Origin: Halobacteriales archaeon YIM A00010
Lineage (GTDB): Archaea > Halobacteriota > Halobacteria > Halobacteriales > Haloarculaceae
Direction: 5' to 3'
Assembly: GCA_025041175.1 (NCBI GenBank)
Contig: JAKCFJ010000001.1
Location: forward strand, 1,116,001 to 1,180,000
Length of the DNA: 64,000 nucleotides
Below the pieces are notes generated by a model that saw only the letters and a program-made list of their open reading frames with translations, did not search any database and was not told where the DNA came from. Positions within the stretch are counted from its first letter, which is position 1, and each line of letters starts with the position of its first letter. Shown one piece after another: positions 25,443 through 35,110 of the stretch. The position numbers were made by a program, and so were the translations under genes.

Positions 25443-26747
25443 ATGAGGCGCCCAACGACCCGCCGAACATTGCTTGCAACGCTCGGAGCAGCCAGTACGT
25501 TCTCGATCGCCGGTTGTTCAGGGGTGATTCCGACCGGTCCCGACGACGATAGCGGGGCTGCAGACCCCTCCTCTACGGGCACGCCAAACGGATCCGAAAC
25601 GGATACCTCGGACGGGTCGGGATCGTCAGGACCCGGTGGCTCGTCTATCGATGATTTCGAGGGAAACGTCGGAGACCGGTGGGGGGAGCCAGAGAACGGC
25701 AAGTACACGACAGACACGGAAAACGCGTTCGAGGGGGACCAATCGCTCGTGTTGCAGGCCGAGGAAGGCGACGCACCGAACGTTACCATCACTCGTTTGT
25801 TCTACTCCGATTCGGAGGAAAACAGCGGGCTCGACCTGAGCAGCCACGACCTTTCGCTCGCAGTCAGGTTCGAACAGCCCTCGAACGGTTACATCTCGAT
25901 CGAATGCCTCGCTCCGGCGGAGGGTGATAAACTCACCTGTCGTCGGTTCATTCCCCAGGAGCTCAAGGGCTGGACGCGGTTCGATCTCGGCTACACCGGA
26001 AAGGAGGGCAACCCAGAGCCACAGTCCGTGGTCGAGATACGGATCAGCGTCACGACCGATGGGGAGCCGATCAAAGTCGGGATCGACGACCTCCGGAAGA
26101 TCCCGAAAGCAGACAAAGGGAAGGTGATGTTCCAGTTCGACGACTCGGTCGCGTCCGCCTACAACACGGTGTTCCCCATGTTCAAAGAGCGCGACTGGCA
26201 GGCCGGCGTGGCGATCATCCCCGACGAGATCGGATCACAGGATTCGTTGACGACACCCAACATGCGTGAGATGGCGGACGCGGGCTGGGACATGATGTCT
26301 CACACCTCGACAGACAGATTACCCACACGATCGGAGCAAGAACAAAAGAGAGCGATCAAACGATCGAAAGAGCAGATCAAGTCGCAGGGGTTCAAGAGCG
26401 GAGCCCGACACTTCGTCGCTCCCAACGGCCGGGTCGACACGACGACCCTCGATCTCATTCAGGAGAATCACGAGACGAACTTCATGTTCGGAGCCGGGCC
26501 GAGCAACGCCAAACAGCCAACCAACATGTTCACAATTCCTCGGGTGATGGGAAGTTCTCCGGACGCGGTCGTCGAACTGCTCGACTTGGCCGAGGAGTTC
26601 AACCAGTTGGTCGTCATTCAGTACCACGGGGTCGGTGATGGAAAGGAAACGACGACAGCGGCCTTCGAACAGGTAGTCAACCACGTGGATAAAAAGGACA
26701 TGGACGTGGTCTCGCCGTCACAGTTCCTCGACTCGGTCGGGAACTGA
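25443..26747 (+). CDS. Tat lipoprotein with a polysaccharide deacetylase (NodB-like) domain
   Basis: The 434-residue protein has twin arginines in TTRRTLLATLG and lipobox IAGC with Cys25. It continues with a Ser/Gly/Asp linker, a carbohydrate-binding-like beta domain (about 69-215, from IDDFEGNVGDRWG) and a C-terminal deacetylase domain beginning VMFQFDDSVASAY (229-240), which holds the catalytic Asp pair. The second motif is SHTSTD (286-291), where the usual H-x3-H metal ligands have one His replaced by Asp291. It probably modifies surface polysaccharide in step with the adjacent propeller lipoprotein, or has become a binding protein. Confidence 0.85.
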   Translation: MRRPTTRRTLLATLGAASTFSIAGCSGVIPTGPDDDSGAADPSSTGTPNGSETDTSDGSGSSGPGGSSIDDFEGNVGDRWGEPENGKYTTDTENAFEGDQSLVLQAEEGDAPNVTITRLFYSDSEENSGLDLSSHDLSLAVRFEQPSNGYISIECLAPAEGDKLTCRRFIPQELKGWTRFDLGYTGKEGNPEPQSVVEIRISVTTDGEPIKVGIDDLRKIPKADKGKVMFQFDDSVASAYNTVFPMFKERDWQAGVAIIPDEIGSQDSLTTPNMREMADAGWDMMSHTSTDRLPTRSEQEQKRAIKRSKEQIKSQGFKSGARHFVAPNGRVDTTTLDLIQENHETNFMFGAGPSNAKQPTNMFTIPRVMGSSPDAVVELLDLAEEFNQLVVIQYHGVGDGKETTTAAFEQVVNHVDKKDMDVVSPSQFLDSVGN

Positions 26748-26839
26748 TAGCTATCACGAACGACCACCGTAGAATCCATTACCGTCGTCCGGCCGACCCA
26801 AACCAAACTTAAGGACTCGTCGCGTTTCCGAAATCGACC

Positions 26840-27583
26840 ATGGACGTTCACCTGCTCGAAGCGACCGACGCCCCCGAGCGCGTCATCTGTACAGCCGCGA
26901 GAAACGACTACTCGAGCAGTTTCGTCGGTGAACAACCGTTCGAGTCCACAATGGAGCCGGTCGAAGGAGAAACGATCGAGGAGAAAAAACGCACGCTCAT
27001 CGGCCGACTTCTCCAGCACGGTCACTTCGGACCGTTCGAACACGTTCACGCGACGTTCGCCGTGAAAGGCATTAGCCGCTCGTGTATGGCCCAGATCACC
27101 CGTCACCGGCACGTGTCGTTCGACATCCAGAGCCAACGATACGTGTCGTTCGACGACATCGATCTCGAAGACGTACGCGAGGGTGAGCTAGTCGTTATGC
27201 CGCCCTCAGTGAGCGACGCCGACTGGATCGGTCGTAACCAACAGGGCGGCTCCGTCTCCGAGGAGACTCTCCGCGAGCGCGAACGGGTGTTCGAGGAGTC
27301 GATCGTTCGCTCGGTCGAGTCGTATCAGCGCCTCCTCGATCTCGGACTCCCCCCCGAAGACGCGCGGTTCGTTCTGCCGATCGGAAGCAAAGTAAACATG
27401 GTGATGACACTCAACGCCCGAATGTTGATGCACGTGGCCGACATGCGATCGGCTGCTGACAGCCAGTGGGAAATCCGACGAATGACGGAACAGGTACTGG
27501 ATCTCGCCGGGGAGTGGTGTCCGATCACGTTCGACCACTACGAAAAACACATGAAAGGACGGAAGAATAGATTAGCACCATGA
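26840..27583 (+). CDS. thyX: FAD-dependent thymidylate synthase
   Basis: The 247-residue protein makes dTMP from dUMP with methylene-tetrahydrofolate and FAD. The ThyX motif RHRHVSFDIQSQRY is at residues 88-101, including the RHR-x2-S core. HFGPFEHVHATFAVKG (62-77) and RFVLPIGSKVNMVMTLN-like sequence later complete the family pattern. A TATA-like CTTAAGG lies about 30 bases before the ATG, consistent with a leaderless transcript. It stands alone between the deacetylase and a membrane regulator. Confidence 0.96.
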   Translation: MDVHLLEATDAPERVICTAARNDYSSSFVGEQPFESTMEPVEGETIEEKKRTLIGRLLQHGHFGPFEHVHATFAVKGISRSCMAQITRHRHVSFDIQSQRYVSFDDIDLEDVREGELVVMPPSVSDADWIGRNQQGGSVSEETLRERERVFEESIVRSVESYQRLLDLGLPPEDARFVLPIGSKVNMVMTLNARMLMHVADMRSAADSQWEIRRMTEQVLDLAGEWCPITFDHYEKHMKGRKNRLAP

Positions 27584-27768
27584 CATCGGTCGTCTGCACC
27601 CAACGGGAAACCGATCCAGCCGGCTCCGTGAAAACAGGAGGCGAGAGCGGTTCCCCTCCGACGAGCAGTCGCCACCGAACCGATCATGTAACGATAGTAG
27701 ATAGAATGGGTGCGATAGCACGGACGAGTCACACCTGTTTTATATCCGCACGGGAAGAGTAACGAACG

Positions 27769-28869
27769 ATGCTACGGGTGCTCGTCGCCGTGGTCCTCGT
27801 GGTCACAGCCACTGGTGTGGCAACGGTAGCCGAGCCACAGCCGTCACCCTCGTCATCGCCCAGCGTGCAGACGCAGCTGGTCGCCGACGGACAGGAGTTC
27901 GATCGGCAGACGTTCCGGATCGATGTCCACAAGAACGGATCGGTACGGTGGACGTACGTGTATCGGCGCGATCTGGCAACCCAAGCGGAGCGAGAGCAGT
28001 TCACGTCGTTTGCCGAGCAGTTCAACGGGCAAGAAAACCCGGAGCTGTACGCTAATTTCGAGCAGGGTGCGCGGCTGTTGACCGAGAAAGGGACGAATCA
28101 GACCGGGCGGCAGATGAACGCGTCGTCGTTCACCCACGAAGCCTACGTGAGTCGGCTCGACAACTCCGGGATCGTCGAGATGTCCTTTCTGTGGTCGAAC
28201 TTTTCGGAGGTCGAGGATGACCGGATCATCATCGGTGACGTTTTCAAAGGCGGGCTGTACATCCGCCAGAACCAACGGGTCGAAATATCGTGGAGCGACG
28301 AGCTGACAGTTACAAACGCCAGCCCACAGCCGGACGATCGGTCGTCGGACACCATCACGTGGGTCGCACCGAACACCAGCCGGCAGTTCTACGACGGGAA
28401 GCCGAACGTCGTGTTCGAACGAGGCGCGAGCGGAGGCGCATCCGGGTACGCCACGACAACGAACCTGTTGGCCCGCCCCTGGCTCGTTGGGACCGGCGTG
28501 TTGCTGATCGTTGGACTCGGTGTCGTGATCGCGTTCCGGCGCGGTGTGATCGCGCTCGACGCGCCGTTCGAACGGCGCGATCGATCCACAGAAAAAGAAC
28601 GATCCACCGACGAGGTGCCAGCCATCGCTGAAGCGGAACTGATGACCGACGAAGACCGCATCCTGTCGCTGCTCCGTGACAACGGGGGCCGAATGAAACA
28701 GGTGAAGATCGTCGAACAAACTGGCTGGTCGAAATCAAAGGTCAGTATGCTCCTCTCGGAAATGGAAGAGGAGGGACAGATCAGCAAGCTCCGCGTGGGA
28801 CGAGAAAACATCATCAGTCTCGTGGGCAATGAACCGGACGCCGCCCGATCACCGTTCGAGAAGAAATAG
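27769..28869 (+). CDS. Membrane-anchored winged-helix protein (DUF7345/DUF7343 type)
   Basis: The 366-residue protein starts with a signal peptide (MLRVLVAVVLVVTATGVATV). An extracytoplasmic beta-rich domain (about 35-230) has a DVHKNGSVRWTYVYRRDL segment. One membrane helix follows (about 236-256), and a cytoplasmic winged helix (about 290-350) contains RILSLLRDNGGRMKQVKIVE and TGWSKSKVSMLLSEMEEEG. This is a common haloarchaeal one-component layout that could pass an outside signal to a DNA-binding domain. Its targets are unknown. ThyX ends 185 bases upstream. Confidence 0.85.
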   Translation: MLRVLVAVVLVVTATGVATVAEPQPSPSSSPSVQTQLVADGQEFDRQTFRIDVHKNGSVRWTYVYRRDLATQAEREQFTSFAEQFNGQENPELYANFEQGARLLTEKGTNQTGRQMNASSFTHEAYVSRLDNSGIVEMSFLWSNFSEVEDDRIIIGDVFKGGLYIRQNQRVEISWSDELTVTNASPQPDDRSSDTITWVAPNTSRQFYDGKPNVVFERGASGGASGYATTTNLLARPWLVGTGVLLIVGLGVVIAFRRGVIALDAPFERRDRSTEKERSTDEVPAIAEAELMTDEDRILSLLRDNGGRMKQVKIVEQTGWSKSKVSMLLSEMEEEGQISKLRVGRENIISLVGNEPDAARSPFEKK

Positions 28870-29191
28870 GATCGATCGGGTTCCCATCGATAGCCATACG
28901 GACCACACCACAGCCACAACTTCACACATCTTCCCACCAATCAGCTCCACCACGAGAGAGCGTCGAGATCGATACCCAAATTATTGTGAAACACACCCAC
29001 ATATCAGTAGTAATTAGTAACCTATTACGTCGCCCTCTGGTGTTATTACCGTCCTACATCAGATATTATATTATTTTGTTTACAAAGGCAGGTATTTATG
29101 CTATGGGACCATTGAATACAGTACGAGAGTCACGGAGTACTGACTCTCAGCCCGCGATGCTCGGGCGGTGGCTCTCGGGGTGAGTGTAACC
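28870..29191. other. AT-rich intergenic region
   Basis: No gene is supported in these 322 bases. The stretch from about 28975 to 29110 is strongly AT-rich and contains several TATA-like sequences (for example ATATTATATTATTTTG near 29065). It may include the promoter of the next hypothetical gene. Confidence 0.4.
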
Positions 29192-29653
29192 ATGCAAACA
29201 ACGGAGGCAGACGGACACGACTCCAACGAACAGGAATCCGGGCAGGACCAGAGTGACACCTACGAGTGGTGGTGGGACGATCGATTGATGACGTTCCTTC
29301 AAACTGCCGACGACATCGCTGAGACGTGTCTCAACCAGGTGTTTGGTTCGGCAGTAGAGGATCACGTTCACGTGGACAACCTTGCCGGCATAGAGGATAT
29401 CGACGTGTATCATGAAACGCTTTCGTCCCATCGGTTCATCGAAAGCGACGAAGGGACGTACGATCTCGATTGGGAAATCGAGACGACCGACGGGATCGTC
29501 TCCGACGTGTATCTGACGTGTCACGCTGAGTACGTCGATGAGAACCGTGAACTGTCGACAGAGGTCGACGTTGCGATCGTTGCCAACGCTGACGCGGCTG
29601 GAACGGAGTGTGTAACCGAACCACACATCATCCACCGGCCGAACAGCACGTAG
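29192..29653 (+). CDS. Acidic hypothetical protein
   Basis: This 153-residue acidic protein starts MQTTEADGHDSNEQESGQD. Its ordered core contains YEWWWDDRLMTFLQTADDIA and VYLTCHAEYVDENRELSTEV. It has no signal peptide, membrane helix or recognised domain. ATG 29192 is used; a GTG at 29168 in the same frame is the alternative. It is convergent with sucD. Its composition is typical of the host, so it is unlikely to be a recent import. Confidence 0.55.
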   Translation: MQTTEADGHDSNEQESGQDQSDTYEWWWDDRLMTFLQTADDIAETCLNQVFGSAVEDHVHVDNLAGIEDIDVYHETLSSHRFIESDEGTYDLDWEIETTDGIVSDVYLTCHAEYVDENRELSTEVDVAIVANADAAGTECVTEPHIIHRPNST

Positions 29654-29704
29654 ACGGCTGATAGTTGGCGAAAAGAGGGATAGTGAGCAGGGGGGTAGAA
29701 GTTC

Positions 29705-30574
29705 TTACAAGCGGTTCTCGACGTTCTCAGCGACTGCTGCCGGCGTATCGCCGACAGGGACATCTGCGCTTTCGAGCGCGTCGATCTTGCTCTCTGCGGT
29801 ACCAGTCCCCGAGCCACTCACGATGGCACCGGCGTGTCCCATTCGCTTTCCAGGCGGTGCGGTACGGCCGGCGATGAACCCGACGACGGGCGTCGCGACG
29901 TGGTCGTCGATGTACGCGGCGGCTTCCTCCTCGTCCTCGCCGCCGATCTCCCCACACATCACGATGGCGTCGGTGTCGGGATCAGCCTCGAACAGCTCCA
30001 ACGCGTCGATGAAATCGGTGCCGATGATCGGATCGCCGCCGATGCCGATCGCGGTCGACTGGCCGATGTCGCGCTGGGTGAGGTTGTCGACGACCTGGTA
30101 GGTGAGCGTTCCCGACCGAGAGACGAGTCCCACGTTCCCCGCAGTGAAGATGTTTCCGGGGAGGATTCCGAGTTTGGACTGTCCCGGTGTGATGATCCCG
30201 GGGCAGTTGGGACCGATGAGCCGCGTGTCGGTCTCCTCGAGGCGTCTGTAGACGCGGCTCATGTCCTGTTGTGGCACGCCTTCGGTGATCGTGACGACGA
30301 GATCGACGCTGGTATCGAGCGCCTCGAACATCGCGTCCCCCGCGAACGCTGGCGGGACGAACACCACGACGGCGGTCGCGTCGTGTTCGGTCACCGCCGC
30401 CTGGAGGGTGTCGTACACCGGCACGCCGGAGACGCGCTCCCCGCCACGCCCGGGGACGGCACCGGCGACGACGTTCGTGCCGTATTCGATCATCTGGTCG
30501 GCGTGAAATCGTCCTTCCCCACCGGTGATACCCTGTACCACGACGCGCGTGTCATCGTCGACTAGTACGCTCAT
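29705..30574 (-). CDS. sucD: Succinyl-CoA synthetase alpha subunit (ADP-forming)
   Basis: The 289-residue subunit has the CoA-binding Rossmann part (VVVQGITGGEGRFHADQM) and the ligase part with GLVSRSGTLTYQVVD. The phosphohistidine motif is GHAGAIVSGSGTG. With SucC it converts succinyl-CoA, ADP and phosphate to succinate, CoA and ATP in the citric acid cycle. Its start overlaps the sucC stop by four bases (ATGA), so the two are translationally coupled. Length is typical. Confidence 0.96.
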   Translation of the reverse strand: MSVLVDDDTRVVVQGITGGEGRFHADQMIEYGTNVVAGAVPGRGGERVSGVPVYDTLQAAVTEHDATAVVVFVPPAFAGDAMFEALDTSVDLVVTITEGVPQQDMSRVYRRLEETDTRLIGPNCPGIITPGQSKLGILPGNIFTAGNVGLVSRSGTLTYQVVDNLTQRDIGQSTAIGIGGDPIIGTDFIDALELFEADPDTDAIVMCGEIGGEDEEEAAAYIDDHVATPVVGFIAGRTAPPGKRMGHAGAIVSGSGTGTAESKIDALESADVPVGDTPAAVAENVENRL

Positions 30575-31713
30575 CTGTCTGCCTCCTGTGCGTTTTCGAC
30601 GGCGTGTTGGACGGCCGCCTCGAGCGTTTCCTCCACCGAAACGAGATCGGTGTTCAGTATCTCCCGTCCTTCTTGGGCGTTGGTGCCCGCCAGCCGGACG
30701 GTGACGGGTTTGGGGATCTCATCGAACTGTCCGAGCGCTTCGTTGATCCCCGCCGCAACCTCGTCGCCGCGGGTGATGCCGCCGAAGATGTTGAACACGA
30801 CCGACTCGACGTTTTCGTCCGAAAAGACCATATCCAGCGCGTTCGTCACCCGTTCGGCTTTCGCCCCGCCCCCGATGTCGAGGAAGTTCGCGGGCGCGCC
30901 GCCGTAGTAATCCACGAGATCGAGCGTCGTCATCACGAGCCCCGCACCGTTGCCGATGATGCCGACGTTTCCGTCGAGACGGACGTAATCGAAGTCGTAC
31001 TCGTTTGCCTTCCGTTCGAGATCGTCGGCCGCGGCCTCGCTTTCCATCTCGGCGAGATCGGCGTGGCGAAACAGGGCGTCGTCGTCGACGTTCATTACTG
31101 CGTCGGCGGCGACGACCTCGCCGTCGGCGGTGACCATCAACGGGTTGATCTCCACCTCTGTCGCGTCCTGTTCCTCCCACAGCTCGTACAACGTGGACAG
31201 CACACGAGCAACGTCTGTGGCAACCTCGCCAACTCCGGCGTCGAACGCCGCACGCCGTGCCTGGTAGGGGTGTAGCCCGAACGCCGGATCGACGTGTTCG
31301 CGGACGATCGCATCAGGTTCCTCGGCAGCGACCTCCTCGATGTCGACGCCGCCACGGGCGGACACCATCGCAACGGGTTTTCCTTCGCCCCGGTCCATCG
31401 TCACGCCAACGTACAGCTCATCGGTAAAATCGACCGCCTCCTCCACGAGAACTTGCTCCACGCGCAACCCCTTGAGATCCATTCCAAGGATGTCGCTGGC
31501 TGCCGAACGGGCCTCGTCTTCGTCTTCGGCGAGTTTGATCCCGCCGGCTTTTCCACGTCCACCCACGTGTACCTGAGCTTTGATGGCGATGGGATAGCCG
31601 ATCGATTCGGCCGCGTCGACCGCCCCCTCGACGCTCGATGCGAGCTGTGAGGACGGTGTCGGAATGCCCGTATCCGCGAACACTCCCTTCGCCTGATGCT
31701 CGTGTAACTTCAT
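30571..31713 (-). CDS. sucC: Succinyl-CoA synthetase beta subunit
   Basis: The 380-residue ATP-grasp subunit starts MKLHEHQAKGVFADTGIP. It contains VHVGGRGKAGGIKLA (nucleotide binding), EINPLMVTADGEVVAADA and GNGAGLVMTTLDLV with the ANFLDIGGGA segment. It binds ADP/ATP and, with SucD, performs substrate-level phosphorylation in the citric acid cycle. ATG 31713 is chosen over the TTG three bases upstream. It is the first gene of the sucCD operon. Confidence 0.96.
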   Translation of the reverse strand: MKLHEHQAKGVFADTGIPTPSSQLASSVEGAVDAAESIGYPIAIKAQVHVGGRGKAGGIKLAEDEDEARSAASDILGMDLKGLRVEQVLVEEAVDFTDELYVGVTMDRGEGKPVAMVSARGGVDIEEVAAEEPDAIVREHVDPAFGLHPYQARRAAFDAGVGEVATDVARVLSTLYELWEEQDATEVEINPLMVTADGEVVAADAVMNVDDDALFRHADLAEMESEAAADDLERKANEYDFDYVRLDGNVGIIGNGAGLVMTTLDLVDYYGGAPANFLDIGGGAKAERVTNALDMVFSDENVESVVFNIFGGITRGDEVAAGINEALGQFDEIPKPVTVRLAGTNAQEGREILNTDLVSVEETLEAAVQHAVENAQEADR

Positions 31714-32002
31714 CAATCGATTAGTCGACCGTCACGCGCATAAATCCCGTCCATTTGTCGTTGAAGATGGTCTTTGATCATGAAGAACCTTCAGCTCTGT
31801 TCGTCTATCGGTGAATAAGCGGGTATTCCACGATTCAGTTGTATGATCGATCGTTGGTGGTGCACAGCGACACGCGTTATTCCGTTTCGTTCGAAGCTGG
31901 GGCAGCCGCGGGCGAGGGGAGCAGGAGTCGGTTTGGGTGAACGACTTGCCACGAACAGCGATCCGACCTAGATTTATCCGATGGACGGCCGTGATCGTCG
32001 GT
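31714..32002. other. Divergent intergenic region between sucC and an SDR gene
   Basis: These 289 bases hold the promoters of both flanking genes. No gene, repeat or strong palindrome is seen. The frame of the downstream SDR gene stays open to 31937, but the extra sequence is not conserved-looking. Confidence 0.35.
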
Positions 32003-32722
32003 ATGAGTCGATCCTTCGACGTGGATTTCAGCGATTCTGTCGTGGTGGTAACGGGTGCCAGCGGCGCGCTCGGAAGCGCGGTCGTCGATCGGTTCGTGGA
32101 CGCCGGTGCAACGGTCTGTGGAGCGGACGTCGTGGAACCCGACGAGGAGGACGCGCTGCTCGACGCCACGCCCGAGTCGGTCCACTTCTACAACGGCGAC
32201 TTCACGGACGAAACCGATGTCGAGCGCGTGATGAGCGAGATTACCGACGACCACGGGGGTATCGACGCCCTCTGTGCCATCGCCGGCACGTGGCGCGGCG
32301 GCAATCCCATCGAGGAAACCGACGTGGAAGCGTTCGAATCGCTGTTGGATATAAACCTCAAAACGATGTTTCTGGCCGCGAAACACGCACTCCCGGCGCT
32401 CCAACGATCCGAAGGCAGTGTCGTCGCCGTCTCCTCGCGCTCCTCGCTCGAAGGCGGCGAGGGCGACGGCCCGTACCGCGCCGCCAAGGCTGGCGTCAGA
32501 CGCCTCACCGAAACCATCGCCGCCGAGAATACGGGAACCGTCCGAGCGAACGCGATCATGCCCAGCGTCATCGACACACCGATGAACCGCGAAATGATGC
32601 CCGACGCCGACCACGAATCGTGGGTCGATCCCGCTGACATCGCCGATGTCGTCGCCTTCCTCTGTAGCAACGGGGCAACTGTCACCAGCGGAGCGGCCGT
32701 CCCTGTCTACGGCACCGCCTGA
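32003..32722 (+). CDS. Short-chain dehydrogenase/reductase
   Basis: The 239-residue classical SDR has the cofactor motif VVVTGASGALGSAVV near residues 13-27 (TGASGALG type), the CAIAGTW segment in place of NNAG, a catalytic serine in AVSSRSSL and YRAAK as the Tyr-x3-Lys pair. The C-terminal substrate part is short. It reduces or oxidises an alcohol or carbonyl of unknown identity, in the cytoplasm. ATG 32003 is chosen because the classical SDR start lies just after it. It is monocistronic. Confidence 0.9.
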   Translation: MSRSFDVDFSDSVVVVTGASGALGSAVVDRFVDAGATVCGADVVEPDEEDALLDATPESVHFYNGDFTDETDVERVMSEITDDHGGIDALCAIAGTWRGGNPIEETDVEAFESLLDINLKTMFLAAKHALPALQRSEGSVVAVSSRSSLEGGEGDGPYRAAKAGVRRLTETIAAENTGTVRANAIMPSVIDTPMNREMMPDADHESWVDPADIADVVAFLCSNGATVTSGAAVPVYGTA

Positions 32723-32955
32723 CGCCCATCCGAAACCACACCGGCGAAAACATCCAGACCCAACACATTCATCATGATCATACGTTACATTGAACTGTAA
32801 AAATAATAATAAATTATCAAATAGTATTGATTACTACTGGTTAGAACGGCCCCCTTCCGGTGGTTGTGTGGTGTAATTCCCATGGTATTGTGATATTGTG
32901 TGCCACGTCACGCATCGTCGCACTTATATGGATCCGTTCATTCAGGCAAATGTTA

Positions 32956-34317
32956 ATGGCTGAACGAGAGACTTGGACGACACGACTCGGATTCATTTTG
33001 GCAGCGGTCGGCAGTGCTGTCGGACTCGGGAACATCTGGCGATTTCCGTTTCTCGCCGCGGATTCAGGCGGTGGGGCGTTTCTCGTCGTGTACCTGATCG
33101 CAATACTCATCGTCGGCATCCCGGCGTTGCTCGCGGAGTTCGTGATCGGTCGGCGTGCCAACGTGGACGCCATCGGTGCGTTCCGTGAGATCGGCAAGGG
33201 GAACTGGCGGTTCATCGGTGCGGTCGGCGTGCTCGCCAGCTTCTGGACGCTGTCGTACTACAGCGTCATCGGAGGGTGGGTGTTTCGGTACGTGTTCGGA
33301 AGCGCTACCGGATCCGCGCTCGCCGAACCGGAGGCGTACTTCGGGGCGGTTTCGGTCGGTAGCAGTTCGGTGTTGACACACATCGTGTTCATGGCGATCA
33401 CGATCGGGGTCGTGGCGTTCGGGATCGAGCGCGGGATCGAGCTCGCGACGAAGTTCATGGTCCCCAGCATCGTCGTACTGTTGCTCGGTCTCGCGGCGTA
33501 CGCGTTCACGCTTCCGAATGCGGCACCGGGGTATGAGTTCCTGTTTAATCCGGATTTCGGAACCATCAGTTCCAATCTCGCACAGATCATTCCGGCTGCG
33601 ACAGGACAGGCGCTGTTTTCGTTGTCGGTCGGATTCAGCGTGATGATCACGTACGCCTCCTATCTTGGCGAGGACGACAGTCTCGGGGCAGACGGGCTGA
33701 CGATCGCCGTCACGAACACGTTCATCGGCATCCTCGCCGGGATGGTCGTGCTCCCGTTGCTGTTCGCCGGTGGGCTGTCGGTGGGGGCCGCCGGGGGAGG
33801 CGGTCCCGGTGCCGTGTTCGTGGCTATCCCGATCGCGCTCGGTGATTTCCCGTCGTTGATCGGCCAGATCATCGGGATCGTGTTCTTTTTCGTGGTGTTG
33901 ATCGCGGCGCTTTCCTCCGCAATCAGTTTGTTGGAGGCCCCTGTCGCCTACGTGGTAGACGAGTTCGGCGTTCCCCGAATGCAGGCCACGGCAGGCATCG
34001 GCGGGAGCGCCTTCGTGCTCGGCATTCCGTCCGCATGGGACACCGCATGGCTCACGTGGTTCGACGGACTCGGGGTCGCGCTGTTGCTTCCCATCACGGT
34101 GCTGTTCGTCGTGATATTCGTCGGCTGGATCCTTGGAGATGACGCCATCGATGAGATCAAAAAGGGCATGGGCGGCGACTCCTTCGGAACCGTCTGGCTG
34201 TGGTCGCTGCGGACGTTCGTGCTGCTAGCGGTCGTCGTGGTGTTCCTCCTGAACATCCACGATCTGTTTTTCACCGTGGATGAAGGGACGTACATCATTC
34301 CGCCGCCGTTGCAGTAG
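32956..34317 (+). CDS. Sodium-dependent transporter, SNF (NSS) family
   Basis: The 453-residue protein starts MAERETWTTRLGFILAAVGS and has the NSS signature AVGSAVGLGNIWRFPFLAA in helix 1, the Na+-binding unwound helix. About 11-12 hydrophobic helices follow. It imports an amino acid or related solute with Na+. The substrate cannot be read directly. ATG 32956 is preferred over earlier starts in the same frame because the family begins with a short charged N-terminus. It is preceded by an AT-rich promoter region (32760-32840). Confidence 0.92.
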   Translation: MAERETWTTRLGFILAAVGSAVGLGNIWRFPFLAADSGGGAFLVVYLIAILIVGIPALLAEFVIGRRANVDAIGAFREIGKGNWRFIGAVGVLASFWTLSYYSVIGGWVFRYVFGSATGSALAEPEAYFGAVSVGSSSVLTHIVFMAITIGVVAFGIERGIELATKFMVPSIVVLLLGLAAYAFTLPNAAPGYEFLFNPDFGTISSNLAQIIPAATGQALFSLSVGFSVMITYASYLGEDDSLGADGLTIAVTNTFIGILAGMVVLPLLFAGGLSVGAAGGGGPGAVFVAIPIALGDFPSLIGQIIGIVFFFVVLIAALSSAISLLEAPVAYVVDEFGVPRMQATAGIGGSAFVLGIPSAWDTAWLTWFDGLGVALLLPITVLFVVIFVGWILGDDAIDEIKKGMGGDSFGTVWLWSLRTFVLLAVVVVFLLNIHDLFFTVDEGTYIIPPPLQ

Positions 34318-34378
34318 GCGTACGCTCCACGGGTATTTTTCAAAGCTGACCGATCTACTCGATCAGTGCCGACAGTCC

Positions 34379-35002
34379 CTACCGGACGTGATACGGTTCG
34401 TCGGTCGGGAGAAATCGGCCGAGATCGGCCTGGCGGTAGTAGTCGGAGGCCCGTAGCTCCGACAGTGAATCGATGAGCCGCTCTTTTTCGTCGTCGGTCC
34501 ACTTGTGGGGATCGAGGATCGGACAGACGAGAAAGCCGCTCCCACGGATCTCCTGAGCGTGTCGCTGTGCGAGCGTCGAACCGTCCGCCGACCGGGCGGT
34601 GTACGTTTCGAGAACGTGCCGCGTCGCGCGCGTGCCGACCGGCAACAGCACGTGGGCCGCAATGGCCCGAAGCTCCGCGTCGAAAAACCGTTCCATATCC
34701 GTGTATGCGTGCTCTGTCGGCTCGCCGTCGGGCACACACTGGTGCAGATACGAGAGAAACGTCCCGTTCACTGTGGGGCGCTCGCCCGACTGCTCGATCA
34801 GGCCCGCCGCGGCGAGCGCGCGCTGGAGCGACAACCCGGCCGCGTTCGTGAACGGCACGCCGGTGTCGCAACCCCCGTGGACGCCAGGATGATCCCCGAT
34901 GACGTGAAAATCGGCGTTGGCGTCGCCGTAGCCGGGAACGTACCGGTCACAGGACGGCGTCATCCCGAACGGGTTGCTGGTGCGATCGGTTACGTTTTCC
35001 AC
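34379..35002 (-). CDS. Uracil-DNA glycosylase superfamily protein
   Basis: The 207-residue protein has the UDG-superfamily active-site region FHVIGDHPGVHGGCDTGVPF (about residues 32-51), a central HVLLPVGTRATRHVLE strand and a late motif ILDPHKW that corresponds to the DNA-intercalating loop. This is a distinct haloarchaeal group related to families 4 and 5. It probably removes uracil or another damaged base from DNA. The iron-sulfur cysteines of family 4 are not evident. It is convergent with the SNF transporter. Confidence 0.78.
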   Translation of the reverse strand: MENVTDRTSNPFGMTPSCDRYVPGYGDANADFHVIGDHPGVHGGCDTGVPFTNAAGLSLQRALAAAGLIEQSGERPTVNGTFLSYLHQCVPDGEPTEHAYTDMERFFDAELRAIAAHVLLPVGTRATRHVLETYTARSADGSTLAQRHAQEIRGSGFLVCPILDPHKWTDDEKERLIDSLSELRASDYYRQADLGRFLPTDEPYHVR

Positions 35003-35110
35003 ACCTAACTAGTCACTCGCAACCACTAAATGGTCCACGGTTCGACAGTATCCATCACGATAGATGAGGATCATCTTCGGTCTCATACTTATGACGAACG
35101 ACGGCCACAC

